A stretch of 64,000 nucleotides of DNA from Neoechinorhynchus agilis (taxonomy: Eukaryota > Acanthocephala), in NCBI GenBank assembly GCA_051530055.1, contig CM121343.1, forward strand, positions 5,270,001 to 5,334,000. The letters are read 5' to 3'. Of this stretch, positions 45,544-57,024 are shown piece after piece; position 1 is the stretch's first letter, and the number at the start of each line of letters is the position of its first letter. Under the pieces are notes generated by a model. The model did not search any database, had not been told where the DNA came from, and worked only from the letters and a program-made list of their open reading frames with translations. The position numbers were made by a program, and so were the translations under genes.

Positions 45544-47451
45544 ATGCACAGGGACGACGGTTTGGCCTTTGTGTCTCCGGTTAGGATTCAGTTGATTGGT
45601 GATTCTGGTGTTGGTAAGACGTCTCTTATGTTATCCCTGATTAATGACGAATACTTTGACGCCGCACAATTTTTCAGTAGTGATACCGCTGTTTTGCCTC
45701 GGGCTGCTACTTTTTGTGAGGATATTCTCATAATGAAGTCATCAAATGGACTTAGCGATTGTATAATATCTGACTTGGGAAACGGCTGTGATATCCAGCT
45801 ATCGGACGTTTATTGTTTATTGGTTGAAGGTGGATTCCATGAGGATAATGGTAGATGCCACTTGTGCCATCAATTGAATAGGTTACAATCGCATTGGATA
45901 CCAAAAGTAAAGCGCTTGTATGAAAACATCGACGGCCAATCGGTCGGCTATTGGTTCTTTACTGTGTGTTCAGAAGAGAATCAATACCATCCAAGATGCG
46001 ATCACTCCTTGCTTGATGATTGTTATATCTAAAGAGGATATAGCCGACCCAAATTGCATTAGCGATTGTGATTGTTGTACTCGCAGTCTTAAACGAGTCA
46101 TCCAATCTTTTAACGAGATCGAATGCGTGGTTAGTTGCTCAAGTCGGCTAATGGCTGACATTGCCCATGTATTTTACCGCGCACAAAAGAGTTTCTTTTA
46201 TCCTACAAGGCATTTGATTGCATCTTATCACCCATTAACTTTTAATGATCAATTCATTTCTATTCTCCAACATGTATTCTTTCTAATGTCGAATTTTCAC
46301 GACTCGTTCAATAAGGATCGACTTGAACTATCATCGTTTATTGAAAGCCAACCACATCTTCCCGACTCGATTCAACTCGATCAATTTTATAAAATCATAA
46401 AAGACTCAATCGTAAATCTGAGACCTGAACGTGCATGGTCAATCATTGAAGTATTTTACGAGCGAAATCTGACATTCCACAACCATCTAGTTGCCAATAA
46501 AGGTTATACAGAAAAACAATTGATCGATTTCATTCTCTCTGTCGACTTTAACGACAATTATGAAAGGATAATTAGGCAATACAGAATCGCTGCTTATTTT
46601 AATCAATTCCTCGGGCCTAAAAGGAATCTATATGTTGTAGCATCTCATCTATTGTCACTCAAAAGACTTTCTGAACAAGATTTTGAAGAATTTTTAGGTT
46701 ATATTGGATTCGGATTATTCTTAAGTCCAAAAGTTAAGGTGGAGAAAACGCCTTGTAAGTTTGCCGTTGCTCAATGTTATGTTGCCAAGCTTATTTCATC
46801 TGACGAAAAACAAATTGAGCAGTTTATATGTCAGATGCCAAACGGAATAAAATTCAGCAATCACCAAACCATTGGCTGCGTTCAAATGAACGATCAGTAT
46901 TGGCCTTTGGTTATAAGCACAAATGTTAGCTCAACTGATTTTGACGTGGTTTGTCTACTCGATGCTCCCAAAGACTCTCTCTGAATTCCAAATTAAGGAA
47001 CTTCGCTTTGGAACTCAGAGTTTATCATTCTTACTCTGTTTTAAACAAACCAGTTGCCTTGATCAGCAATTTTTATGCTTCCGACGACAGCGTACCTATA
47101 AATGGAATCGAAATTTTGAAATATCGGTCTATAAATGACGCATACGTTGGTATTTGCCGTTGGATATCTCGCAATATGTCAACCGCTGACAAAAAGCAGA
47201 TTAAAACAGCAACAACCGTGGTTGACCGTATTCGCCAATTTTTATTCTCCGGTGCTGTCATTTCAACTTTTTCAATTACTCTAATTTCCGTATCCATCAG
47301 CAGTCTAGTATTGGTTGTATCGAAAACTCTATGGGACAAATGGTCGACAACATCGCTAATTGTTAATCCAGCGCGATCGAGTGTGTCGCTCGCAGCTCAT
47401 GCGTGTTGGAAACCATTTTGCACTGAATGTTCAGCTCAGTTAACACAATAA
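45544..47451 (+). CDS. Divergent mitochondrial Rho GTPase (Miro-like)
   Basis: Exon 1 (45544-45942) encodes an N-terminal GTPase: IQLIGDSGVGKTSLMLSLIN (P-loop), AVLPRAATF (Miro: VPPRAEEIT) and LQSHWIPKVKRL (Miro: SRWIPLIN). A 31-bp intron (45943-45973) restores the frame to PCLMIVISKEDI (G4, SKED for NKSD) and IECVVSCSS (G5), then FYRAQKSFFYPTRHL (Miro: YYAQKAVLHPT). An EF-hand-like region follows without clear calcium ligands, then FLGYIGFGLF (Miro: YLGYLGYSIL). A second GTPase-like domain lacks a P-loop but keeps FDVVCLL. The C-terminus has a membrane segment (VISTFSITLISVSISSLVLV), as in the outer-membrane anchor of Miro. The frame changes at about 46950-46985 without an obvious GT-AG intron, so an intron was missed or the gene carries a frameshift. 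Miro links mitochondria to motors. The identity is strong by order of parts, weak by residue identity. Confidence 0.6.
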
Positions 47452-47522
47452 TGCTACGCAGAATATAAACTCGTTTTCGCCCAATGAAACTTGTTCGAGA
47501 TTTTTACACTTTTGAGTAACGC

Positions 47523-47637
47523 CTTTCTTTTGGTAGTTTTGCCAACATCTCGGATTTAAATTCACTAATTTATTTCAGATCTAACTTGAAATATCGGGGA
47601 AATAAATTAGTGAAGTAGCAAAACTACCAAAAGAAAG
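47523..47637. repeat. 115-bp fold-back hairpin
   Basis: Perfect 20-bp outer arms (47523-47542 and 47618-47637, ctttcttttggtagttttgc) and perfect 16-bp inner arms (47561-47576 and 47599-47614). It lies 70 bp after the Miro-like stop. It could be a tiny MITE-like element or a transcribed 3' hairpin. Confidence 0.9.
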
Positions 47638-48335
47638 TCTCTTCCCCCGAAGATCATAATCCAGGACATCGAGAACATTTTCGTTGATACTTCGGTAACA
47701 CGAATTACCAAGTGCATTTCGCTTTTTTGCTCACCTTCCTACGAGGACGAAGTCAGTGATTGCTAGGCGAATATCCTATAGGAAAATAATTGACGCGTGC
47801 TATCACATCAAGAATTCCTCTAATCAAAAGCTAATCTCATACGCCGTCTTTGTAAGCCTGTCTTCACCAAACAGCAGGATAGGAATTGATTTTAGATAAC
47901 AAATCGCGCTTGCTACTCATGGACTCGGTATAGCGAATCGATATGCAATGTCTTGGTTGTTTGCATATTACTTGGAATCAATATAAATGAATGGATGACG
48001 CTTAAAGTGTCATTGCCATGTTTAAAATCGGCAAAGGAAATTCTCAGAGCGGATTACAAGCGAGTTTTGAAGACAGGTATAAATACAAAAATTCCTGAAT
48101 ATGTTGGCCTTTATGATATGTTTCGACTGTGCACATAATGCGCAGTTCAAAAAAACTAAAATTTAATACCTTATTTTTTTCATGGTGGTCTTATCGGTTA
48201 CTATTCGAAGGAAGATAATTTGATCTTTCTCCACGAGCCAATCTTCGTAGATGATGTAATCTATTGAATCGTCTCAAATCTTCTTTCTCTCTTATTGGGA
48301 CAAGATGCGTAAAATTACCCTTTAAAGCAAAAATT
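47638..48335. other. Intergenic, no recognised gene
   Basis: Short frames only. Probable 3' flank of the Miro-like gene (plus) and of the C2H2 gene (minus). Confidence 0.5.
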
Positions 48336-49757
48336 TCAGCAAAAGCGACTAAATTCCCAACCTACTCCTTGATACTTTTGCCTCACCGGTTCAACGTCTA
48401 CGATGACATTTCGGAGTCTTCGTTTGCTCATGATTTCCAGAATGGTTGCGCCTTCAGTGAGATCTATACTTTCCAATTCACTGATGTCATCATTTGTGGA
48501 ATAAAAGGTGGACTCGTCAGAATTCTCTTCAGTTTCTTCATAGGGTTCCCTTTTAATGTTCGACAGATACAGGGCCTGCTGAACTGGGACCCTTGGATAG
48601 GATGACTGAGTTGTAAGTCCCATGTGCTCGTTTTCGTGAGCGACGAGTTCGCCGCGATTGTCAAATACCCTTAAGCACATCTGACAAGTTTTTTGTTTTG
48701 GATGAATTCCACTTGAATCCGTCGAAATCCGGACAAACTCGTCGCGGTGAGCTTCTATTACATGAGAACGAAGCATATCGCGTCTTCGAAACGCTTTCGA
48801 GCATTTGTTAAGACGAAGGCACCGATCATTTACAGAATTCGCGTATATCGCATCCAGTTTTTCGACGATATTTTTATCAATGATTCGTCTTTCTTTGAGG
48901 GATTAATCGGACCACATCGTGGTGTGATCATTTTGGTTCTAGAGACCGGCTAGCCCGATAAACCGGTGATTTGATCGAATAAACACACCAATTATAAATT
49001 ATCAACTTTCTAGATTACACAAAAAATAGCAGTTTGAAAAATTGCAGCCATTACGATTAAAATAGATTTCGATTCTCTACTAATCTGAACTTTTTAAGAA
49101 ACGTCTTTGGAACTAATAAGGTCGATCGTCCAAATTATATCATTGAATATTTTGAGCAAAGCTCTTGCCTCATAAACCGAAAGCAATGCATGCTGATCGA
49201 TTTTACAATGGATGCAAAAAGTGGTTTACGGCGTATTTTGGATTTGGACATAAAACCATATAAGGCAAAGTAGAAAATCTCAATTTTTAAAATTAGATTT
49301 GCGAAATGAAATAAGAGGGTCAATGTTCGGGAATTAAGATGGGGTACGGGATGGATTCATAGTTTCGATAAGAAATATCGATAGATCAAGCGCGGGTATC
49401 CGAGACTCGAAAACAAGAATTGAAATGCATCCCTTTTTTGAGATCCTTGGTGGAAGATCTCATTTTTAAAACGTCCAATATTTTCGTTGAAAAGCAACTT
49501 TTCGGCTTTCAGGAAGAGATAAACCAAAGTGCACATCACATCGGAGCCTTCGATTTACATTTGAATGGAAGCCTGGGACTATGAATGGAAACATGGCGGC
49601 GTACGATTTGTTTCGATACAAACGAATTGTCACATATGGGGCATTTGAACGGCGGTCCAGTGATCAATGAACTATTTTCGGTATACCTGTCCACTAGCTT
49701 TTCAATCTCCAATGGACTTAGAGATTTCTTTTTGGATTGTCGTTTTAATGTCTCCAT
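48336..49757 (-). CDS. C2H2 zinc finger protein (locus L3) with a duplicated internal block
   Basis: Minus strand. The 5' exon (49757-about 49555) has METLKRQSKKKSLSPLEIEK and the finger FKCPICDNSF...HVSIH, followed by PRLPFKC with a GTAAAT donor. A middle piece, HALLSVYEARALLKIFND, starts at a cag acceptor at the edge of the 363-bp block. The last exon is open from SLKERRIIDKNIVEKLDAIY across the block edge into NKCSKAFRRRDMLRSHVIEAH, then the finger CQMCLRVFDNRGELVAHENEH, acidic sequence (EETEENSDES) and a stop at 48336. Exon joins are not all resolved. A nuclear DNA-binding role is likely from the fingers. The block is shared with L2 (40922-41284). No orthologue is recognised. Confidence 0.55.
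48832..49194 (-). repeat. 363-bp duplicated block, copy 2
   Basis: Direct repeat of 40922-41284 with two visible differences. Coding sequence of the C2H2 gene reads through its left edge without a break, so this copy may be the source and L2 the acceptor. Confidence 0.9.
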
Positions 49758-49852
49758 ATCACACTTCGACGGTAATTTAGGACCTAAGACTTGAAAAAGA
49801 GAAGGTTGCTTCTTTCGGATAACTAGGGTTTAGCTCTATACACTAAATTATC

Positions 49853-50922
49853 CTAAAGAAATTATTCATTATAGTTTCATTTTCAATTAGCGATGTTTGA
49901 TTCAGAAAATAGATTGATCTTGAAAATTTTCGGCCTTTTCGATGTGTTTGAAGATGAAAATTTTGACCAGGTTGATGGGCTGGCGTTGGGAAGTCCATTG
50001 TCCCCATGGGAAGATAAATACTTGTCTAAGTTGAATGGTGTAAATCTCTGGCTAAGATATGTGGATGATACGTTCATTATCCTAGATCCCAATAGGAGTT
50101 CAGCGATAAAACTTGTCAAAGAGCTGAATAACTGCCACCAAAATATAAAATGGAAGAGGAGGAAAATAATAATTTACCTTTTTTGGACGTACGAGTAACA
50201 CTCATTCCGGGCAATGGTTTCATTACTTTGGTTTAAAGGAAGCAAGGTGTTCCGCATATGGTGGTCCCATGGATCTCTGCCCAACCGATCAATTACAAAT
50301 TGGCAAGTCAGATCGATGTTCATCAGAGCATTTCGGTATTGTTCGGATGATGTACTACTCAAATTCATCAGTGATAGTTGGAATGCAAAAATAGACACTC
50401 TGATCAAACGAATCGATAGTGACAAAATTTTAACTACGTATAGTAGGAAGGGCAGGACTCTCCTAGGAATACTCCGACCGAAGAATGAAGATGTTCCTGC
50501 TGGATGTGTCTATAAGATCCCATGTTCGAATTACAGTCTGTCATATGTGGGACAAACGAACAATCTAAATAGAAGGATTGCTGAGCACAGAAAGCAGCTA
50601 TCAAAAAATCTGATGTGAGCTCGGCAATAGTGTCCTACATCAATGGCAGTGGGTATGAAATCAATTTTGATGGCGTCGAGGTTCTTGCGAGGAGTGACGT
50701 AAGACGCGACAGAGTGACTATGGAAGCCATCATGATCCAGCAAACGGATACTTTTGTTGGCAACAAAGATGACTACAAACTCAGTCTGCGAGTCCCACCG
50801 AATAAACTATTTGACAATGCTTCTTTTCAATTGTAGATTGACTGAAGAAGGCCAACGAAAAGGCCGAAATTTTTTAATATATCGATCTATTTCTGAATCA
50901 AACATCGCTAATTGAAACTGAA
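49853..50922 (+). mobile_element. Penelope-like element, internally deleted
   Basis: Plus strand. Reverse transcriptase blocks DGLALGSPLSPW (49975) and NLWLRYVDDTFIILD (50045, motif C), then the GIY-YIG region with VYKIPCSNYSLSYVGQTNNL (50508-50568) and the tail DYKLSLRVPPNKLF. Ends are inverted repeats of about 60 bp (49884-49945 and 50860-50917). A direct repeat actaaattatc at 49842-49852 and 50923-50933 is a possible 11-bp target duplication. The 3' end carries CTGAAGAAGGCC...GGCCGAAAT. Part of the RT before motif B is missing. Confidence 0.85.
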
Positions 50923-50933
50923 ACTAAATTATC

Positions 50934-51613
50934 AATTTGGTTTAAACTCGTGGGGTACGTTTCGGACTGGTGGTCAATTCTCTCAAATAAGACATCTTCC
51001 GATCTTTAGGTAAAGCGAGATCGATCGATACACAATTGGATCGATAGGTTTAAGCGAGTCCTTGGTTGATTTGAACACTCACGTGTAATGGATGATCCCG
51101 TGAGAAACGGTAGTCGTGGGTAAAACGACGAATGGCTGCCACCTTTCTCCTTCGATGATCGAATCTGAGTGCTTAAAAAATGATTGCTGAAAAGACGCGC
51201 GCGCGTTGATTCTTTTGGAATGACGTAGACCTCGGTGACGTATGCGCATTAGTCTCAAAAACCTCGGAGTTCAAGTGTAGCGGAGCACTAAAAACATTCG
51301 CTTTTATTAAAGCATCTTCGCTACTCACCATAACTCGCTTTAAGCCATTAAATCGCGATGCTCTTCTTTGCTGAATGGTATTCACGTCGCTTCTGAACAC
51401 CTCGATATTCAGTCGGTCGCATAAAGAGGACTTACGCCCGATAACGCGTGATCGAGCATTTGAATGTAGCGCGTAAAACTGCATTCTTTCGGTTCACGTA
51501 AAGCCTCCACCTGACAATGGAGCGATTTGTCGCCTAACCCCATTGTGGAAAACTGTCGAATCCGAGTAGTTTTTGGCTGGATGCAAATACCATTTAAGGG
51601 TGCAGGTTCGACT
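50934..51613. other. SURF4 upstream region
   Basis: A minus-strand 103-codon frame (51173-51484) has no recognised domain. A GATCGATCGATA-type palindromic stretch occurs near 51020. The SURF4 promoter is expected here. Confidence 0.45.
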
Positions 51614-52494
51614 ATGCGAGTCCGAGATCAGTCTTCGCATGAGCTCTTAAGTAGGGCAGAGGACATGGTAGACGACGTAAGTAAAGAAGCTGGAAAGCTC
51701 TAAACCTTGATAGTGATTAGGTGACGCGCAGTCTAAAATCAGTGTTGCCGTATATCGCTCGATTCTGTTTGGTATCGACGTTTATTGAAGATGGTCTTCG
51801 AATGTGGTTTCAATGGACATCTCAGCGAGAGTACATGTCGAATATATGGAAGGTTCCGCATTCGGTTGCTGCTGGATTCATTTTTTTCAACATGGTTATG
51901 CAATTGGTTCCGAGCGTGCTGGTATTATTGAAGAAACAAACGCTCTATGCAAGTGCATGCCTCGTTGTGATCACTTTGGTTCAAGTGGTTGCTTATGACA
52001 TCATGACTGAGATTCGGTTTATCCTCAGAGTGTTGTCTTTGATTGGTGGAATATTGCTATTATTGGTCGAAGAAACGAAAGCCGCTGAAATGATGGGAAG
52101 CGGTGCTTTGGCAGGACTGCCGAAACTTCCTTCAGAACGACGTACAAATGTATTACAACTGACCGGAAGAGTCCTCCTCGTTTTTATGTTCCTGTCGATT
52201 CTACACTTCAACTTGCACCCAGCCTTGATCCTCTGTGACCTTGTCGGTTCGTCACTTATGATCCTTGTCTTTGTTGGATATAAGACAAAGCTGTCTGCAA
52301 TGTTCCTATTTGCATTCTTAGCCATCATCAATATCATTATGAACCCATTTTGGCAAGTCCACCGAACTAGTCCATATCACGACGTTCTCAGATACGATTT
52401 CTTTCAAACACTCAGTGTAATGGGTGGCCTTCTATATGTTGTTATGCTTGGTCCAGGAGGAGTCTCCATCGATGCAAGAAAGAAGCAGTGGTAA
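51614..52494 (+). CDS. SURF4: SURF4/Erv29-type ER cargo receptor
   Basis: Two exons, 51614-51676 and 51721-52494, with a 44-bp intron (gtaagt...gattag) in phase 0, give 278 aa (human SURF4 has 269). Exon 1 encodes MRVRDQSSHELLSRAEDMVD, matching the family's AEDxAD start. Diagnostic blocks are FCLVSTFIEDGLRMWFQW, GGILLLLVEE, GRVLLVFMFLSILHF, LVGSSLMILVFVGYKTKLSA, NPFWQVHRTSPYHDVLRYDF, FFQTLSVMGGLL and the C-terminal LGPGGVSIDARKKQW. The protein is multi-pass and sits in the ER/ERGIC, where it loads soluble cargo into COPII vesicles. The C-terminal Lys pair resembles the retrieval signal KKxx-type end of relatives. The start is the only ATG in frame with exon 1. Confidence 0.97.
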
Positions 52495-53583
52495 GTCTTT
52501 AATCCAGCAGGCTGACTTGAATGCTTGAATTTTAAATGAGTGTTAAACACTAACACTTTCGTTCTCTCTCTCTTTCTATGTCGCTTTGTGTATTGTGCGC
52601 GTGTGTTACTACTCAACAAGTCAACAATTTTTTTATTAGATCTTTTAGCACAATAATTTAATTCTTTTATTGTCTTGTATACTTTTCGCTATAAACGTTA
52701 GAATCACATTTATGAACTTTGTTAAAGTAACCGATGCACTTTTCTTGTGTCCTTTAAAATGAAGGCAAATAATAAAATTTAAGCATTGTACCATCGGCTA
52801 CAAAGTGCTTTGCTTTTCGTTGTCATAAATTAATAGTTTAATGTATACGAATCATTGACACTAATTCGCATGACCACTATGTTTGCTGCAGCTGGACAAT
52901 CGATCAATTCGATTTTAGGTTTCTCGAACGGTTTATCGAAAAAACACTTGGTAAACATGAGTTTGCGCGCTCGCAACATGATATTGATGATCAAAATTTA
53001 AATCGTAAGTAAAATTTTTTTACATATCATTAGAACACAGTCGCATTTTTCCTCTTGGGGATCTAAGAGTGTTTTTGTCTGGTTGCCGATATAAGAACAC
53101 ATCCGACATTCTAGGAATTCCAACGTTACATGCAGAACATTGAATATTGCCCTGCTACATCCCCAACACTTTTGAGAGCGCATAACTTACAATGATCGGC
53201 GAAACACTAAAAGTGGTCTTAAATTCTATTAAAATGTGATGTGCATTTTTAAATTAACAGAGCACTTAAGTTCGTTAAGCCTTTCCTCACTAAGAATTGA
53301 GAAGTCTTTTGTAGGACTGAAACTTTAGAGTGTAATACAAAATAAAGGTGTTCTCTCTCTCGTGTGTTCCAAAGGCACTCAGCAGCTTTAACCAATCAAC
53401 AATTTTATTGTTCTTCATCGGAGAATTTTCTTCGCAACTCAAAGACAAAACTTCCTTTCATTTGGTTCCTATCGTTGTTGTTGCTGTTGTTGTTGTTGTT
53501 TTCACGTAGTGTATGTGCATTTGAGCTGAAAGGATTCGATAACTGCTGTCGAGAAGTAAAATTCGTGATTCTCCCCATTTTAG
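52495..53583. other. SURF4 3' flank and upstream of the RING gene
   Basis: AT-rich, with a (TC)n tract near 52564-52574 and a GTT run near 53475-53502. A plus-strand frame at 53364-53624 contains a Leu run and probably is not a gene. A tttttag-like acceptor just before 53584 suggests a 5' non-coding exon of the RING gene. Confidence 0.45.
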
Positions 53584-53904
53584 ATGTCTCGTTTTTCAGA
53601 AAGGCTGCGCGAATATCGGATTGAATCAGTGAATCTAGTGGGTATGCGAAGTTTGAAGCTTCCTTACGATCAGGTGGACTGTGCAATATGCCAGAAAAGC
53701 ATTAACGACAACTGTGATACTTGTGAGCAGCAGCAACAGTCGGATTATATGTTGATTTGCTCAGTGGTTCAGGGTGTTTGTGGGCATGCATTCCACCAAT
53801 GTTGTTCAAAATTGAGCATTGAACTAACATGTCCATTGTGTAGTGCGGATTGGAAAATTGAGAGAACTATTCCATTGAGTCATATGATTCGTCCAGCACT
53901 CTGA
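53584..53904 (+). CDS. RBX2-like RING-box protein
   Basis: 106 aa. The RING-H2 of the RBX family is present: VDCAICQKSINDNCDTCEQ, then CSVVQGVCGHAFHQCC and ELTCPLCSADWKIERTI. Spacing and the HxCC and CPLCxxDW pattern are closest to RBX2/RNF7 (HNCC...CPLCQQDW), whose product recruits E2 to cullin-RING ligases (mainly CUL5). The N-terminal beta strand that inserts in cullin, usually KKWNAVAxWxWD, is poorly conserved here (RIESVNLVGMRSLKLP). The last 10 residues are also atypical. It could be a divergent RBX2 or a specialised RBX paralogue. The ATG follows a likely acceptor (cccattttag). Confidence 0.75.
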   Translation: MSRFSERLREYRIESVNLVGMRSLKLPYDQVDCAICQKSINDNCDTCEQQQQSDYMLICSVVQGVCGHAFHQCCSKLSIELTCPLCSADWKIERTIPLSHMIRPAL

Positions 53905-54718
53905 TTTCTGGAGAAGAATAGAAAACGCTTCTCAAATGTCTTAGTATTGTTTGTGGAGCTGTGAGTGTGCACTTGACTCATTGTGTGCATGTACATGAGT
54001 GTGGGAAGTCATGTGATGGCACCGCGGCGCTGGCGGCGGGTTTTACACATCCACTGTTCCACATTTAAACTAAACACGGGCACTCAGATATTTTTTGTGT
54101 GCCACTATATTGCATTCCCTCCCCCTTCCTTGTATGTCGTTTGCTTATATGGATATGAAGGAGCAGTGGTGGAGTAAACTGGGAAGCGTCTTTTGAGGCT
54201 GATATGGATTGAAACAAGACGTTGAGTGAGGAGGCTCCATAGAAGCGCAAGGAGGCTTCTAAAACGGAGCTTGCTTTAGTGGTACTCGTACACACAAAGC
54301 AATCAATATTATTACAGCTTCTTAAGCACATATGTCTTCTCTCTTAGTTTGAAACAAGAAAATGAGAGGAGAGGTGGATAAAATACTAGCGTTTCGCTGC
54401 ATCCATCTCCTATAACACGTGCACATTCCACGGATACGAGCCAACAACTCACAAAGCCAACGTCCTTCTCGAGAGACTGCGTCTGGTAAGTTTGCGCGCC
54501 GAAGTGCCGGGATGGGATTTCAGTGGTGCCGATGATGATAATGATGATGATGAGCATCAATAGCAAATCATATCCATGCGCGTATTGTGTTTAGGAGAGA
54601 GAAAAGAAGCAAAGACTGATGTACGACGGCTCGCATCGAAATCAAAAAAGACTCTAACCTGTTTAAAAGCCATCGAGCAACAACAACAACAACATTATAC
54701 TCCAGATCTTTTAGTCAG
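53905..54718. other. Spacer between RING gene and methyltransferase-like gene
   Basis: No gene is seen. A GAT-type triplet run lies near 54530-54555. A CAA run at 54679-54691 precedes a tttagtcag sequence just before the next ATG, so a 5' intron may end there. Confidence 0.45.
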
Positions 54719-56175
54719 ATGTCAAACACCGAACAATCATCTCCGTCTCTCACCCACAGGTCATCATCGATTTCACGGCCGCAGATCAAGGATGCGTTCG
54801 ATGATACTCTCTTTGCCGAGTATTACGACGCGCTGTTCTCAGGAATTACCCAGAACGTCGATCCACTCCCAACATCAACGGCTCTCTCCGGCATACAAAC
54901 ACCTACGCTCTCCTCTTCGTCATCAGTTGTCTCTCAGCAATCCGTTAGATCTTTCATGACCACGAGCAGCGGCAGTGCCGCCTTAAGCTCGGCTACTGGA
55001 CCTGCTTCCTCATCTTCCGCTTCTTCAAATACAGGCGGTTCCTTGTCCATTCCAATTGCACAACGAAAGGTCGAACATGCACTGGAGCCATTTGAACTTG
55101 GACTGGACGTAAACTTTTATGCGTCCAAACTGAATGCTTTCATAGGACAAGCCATCACTCGAAATATCTACATTCTGGACATTTCAACTGGCACGGGCCG
55201 TGTCCTTGCCGAAATTTTAACTCTCCTCTCAAGCAGTAGAATCAAACAACGACTTCATTTCGTTGGCACGGATTGCCATGACCCAATGCTTTCTAGAGCT
55301 CGACTTAAGATTCACAAATTACTTAGATCAGGCGCTGCTTCTGGTGTTGACAGCATTTCTGTCAATTTCATCGACGCCGATTTTGACGGAATCGAAAAAT
55401 CAGTCTCACCCCGACGATTTCACCTGATTATTTTAGCACTGGCATCCTTTCATAGAATTTTAACTTATCAAGCAAGAATGAATTTTCTTACCAGTATTTG
55501 CAACCTTCTTTTGCCTGACGGAAGATGCATTATCAACCTTTTACCAGAAAAAGACATTGTCGTTGGAAAACATCAAATTAGTTTTTGTGTAGACGAGAAT
55601 CCTGGATCACATTCTCCGACAATGAGAAGTCAGCAAGACAGTCAAAGGGTTCATGCGAGACCCGCAGGAGACACCGGGAGATTCAGGTCTTCATGGAGGT
55701 CTGACATGATGAGAGGAAATCAAAACGAGGTCTCTTATTTCCAAATGACCGTGACAACCGTAGATGTTGAACACTGCACAGATGAGGAATCAAACCCTGA
55801 TGAAGACGTAGTCCATTTGTCAGAAAAGGTTGTTAATACTTCCTTTCTTTTACAGTCCATTAAGGAATCGAACACTAGTGCAGGTTTGTTTTTTTGCAAA
55901 ATCCATGGACTTAGATTTGATTTGGAAGTTTAGGTACGTATGGAAGTCAGCGGCACACCGAATCACATTGTTCAACTTGGCAAAGAACCGTGAATGTTCG
56001 TCGCTTAGCCCAAATGATTGCAAAAGCTGATCTCGACGTTGTCGAAATGTTTGACTCCTTCCGAGGTGCTTTGTGTCGACAGAGGTCTACCAATTATGAT
56101 TCCGCTAAAGTCATCGTGATTGGCCGCAAAAAGCCACAACAAATCAATATATCAACTTTACGAACATTCCGATAA
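54719..56175 (+). CDS. Class I SAM methyltransferase-like protein
   Basis: Three exons, 54719-55828, 55856-55883 (28 bp) and 55934-56175, with introns of 27 and 50 bp, give 459 aa. The N-terminal 110 residues are Ser/Thr-rich and disordered. The Rossmann fold shows motif I YILDISTGTGRVLAE (Asp and GTG), LHFVGTDCHDPMLSRAR (acidic end of strand 2), VNFIDADFDGIE, and post-I/II FHLIILALASFHRILTY and NLLLPDGRCIINLLP. A Ser/Arg/Gln-rich insert follows. The last exon has RRLAQMIAKADLDVVEMFDS and AKVIVIGRKKP, the usual final strands. The substrate is unknown. An orthologue is not recognised. The middle micro-exon encodes SIKESNTSAG. Confidence 0.7.
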
Positions 56176-57024
56176 TGCGCTGACAAGAACGCCGATATAT
56201 CTCATTACTTATTCTACTCAGTTATTCCACTTATATGAATCATCCACAACACAGCCAGTGACCGTTTTGATCGAAAACCCAAGTTTAGTGTGTAAGCGCA
56301 CACATACACAAATGAACCAACTATGGTTGCAACATGTTTTTCTTCTTAAAAAATAAGAAAACCGCAGATTTGATCGAGTCTCACGAGTAACTTAAAAATC
56401 AAAGATTCATTTAAAGTAAACTGAGTTAAACAAAGCTAAAGTTAAGCTGAAAACATTTTAAGAACACAAAACTAAGACATTCATTTACACGAACTCGAAC
56501 ATTCAAAAACTTACAAGCAATGACCAAAAGCCTGAAGAGGGAGACTTTGCTCTCCGAAAATTTGCATAATAAGAAACCTCTGGGTGTCCGCACAAAACAA
56601 AACTAAGAGTGTCATGAAATGCCGAACGCCATTGTGTTCAACGTTCAATCGATCGCTTTTAGAATTTTCAGATAGAATTGTGGTGAATATACTCCGGGTT
56701 AAGAACTATTTTATTGCGAAGAAATATTTCCATAGAGGAAACCTCGCTCATCAGCCATTGTTTGTATAAAATACGAAAAAACCCTTTGCAAAACGTACTT
56801 TAATAACTAACAAACTGATGATGAATCCGACAAGGTTCTAAACAGATTTAATAAAAAATCATTTACCTTGTGACGAACCAAATAACACTTTTAAAATACC
56901 TCCTAACAGGGACTATTTTCACCACAATTTTAACATCGATTAATTAGAATAGAGATTGATTTATTAATTCAAAGCTTAATAGTTTTACATAACAACATTT
57001 CTAACACAAATAAGTTTTTCAATG
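56176..57024. other. Intergenic, AT-rich
   Basis: Probable 3' UTR of the methyltransferase-like gene, then AT-rich sequence with short frames only. Confidence 0.5.

Noticed and set aside
53364-53624. Frame with a Leu run resembling a signal anchor
   Set aside because: The Leu run comes from a GTT triplet repeat in the upstream region of the RING gene.
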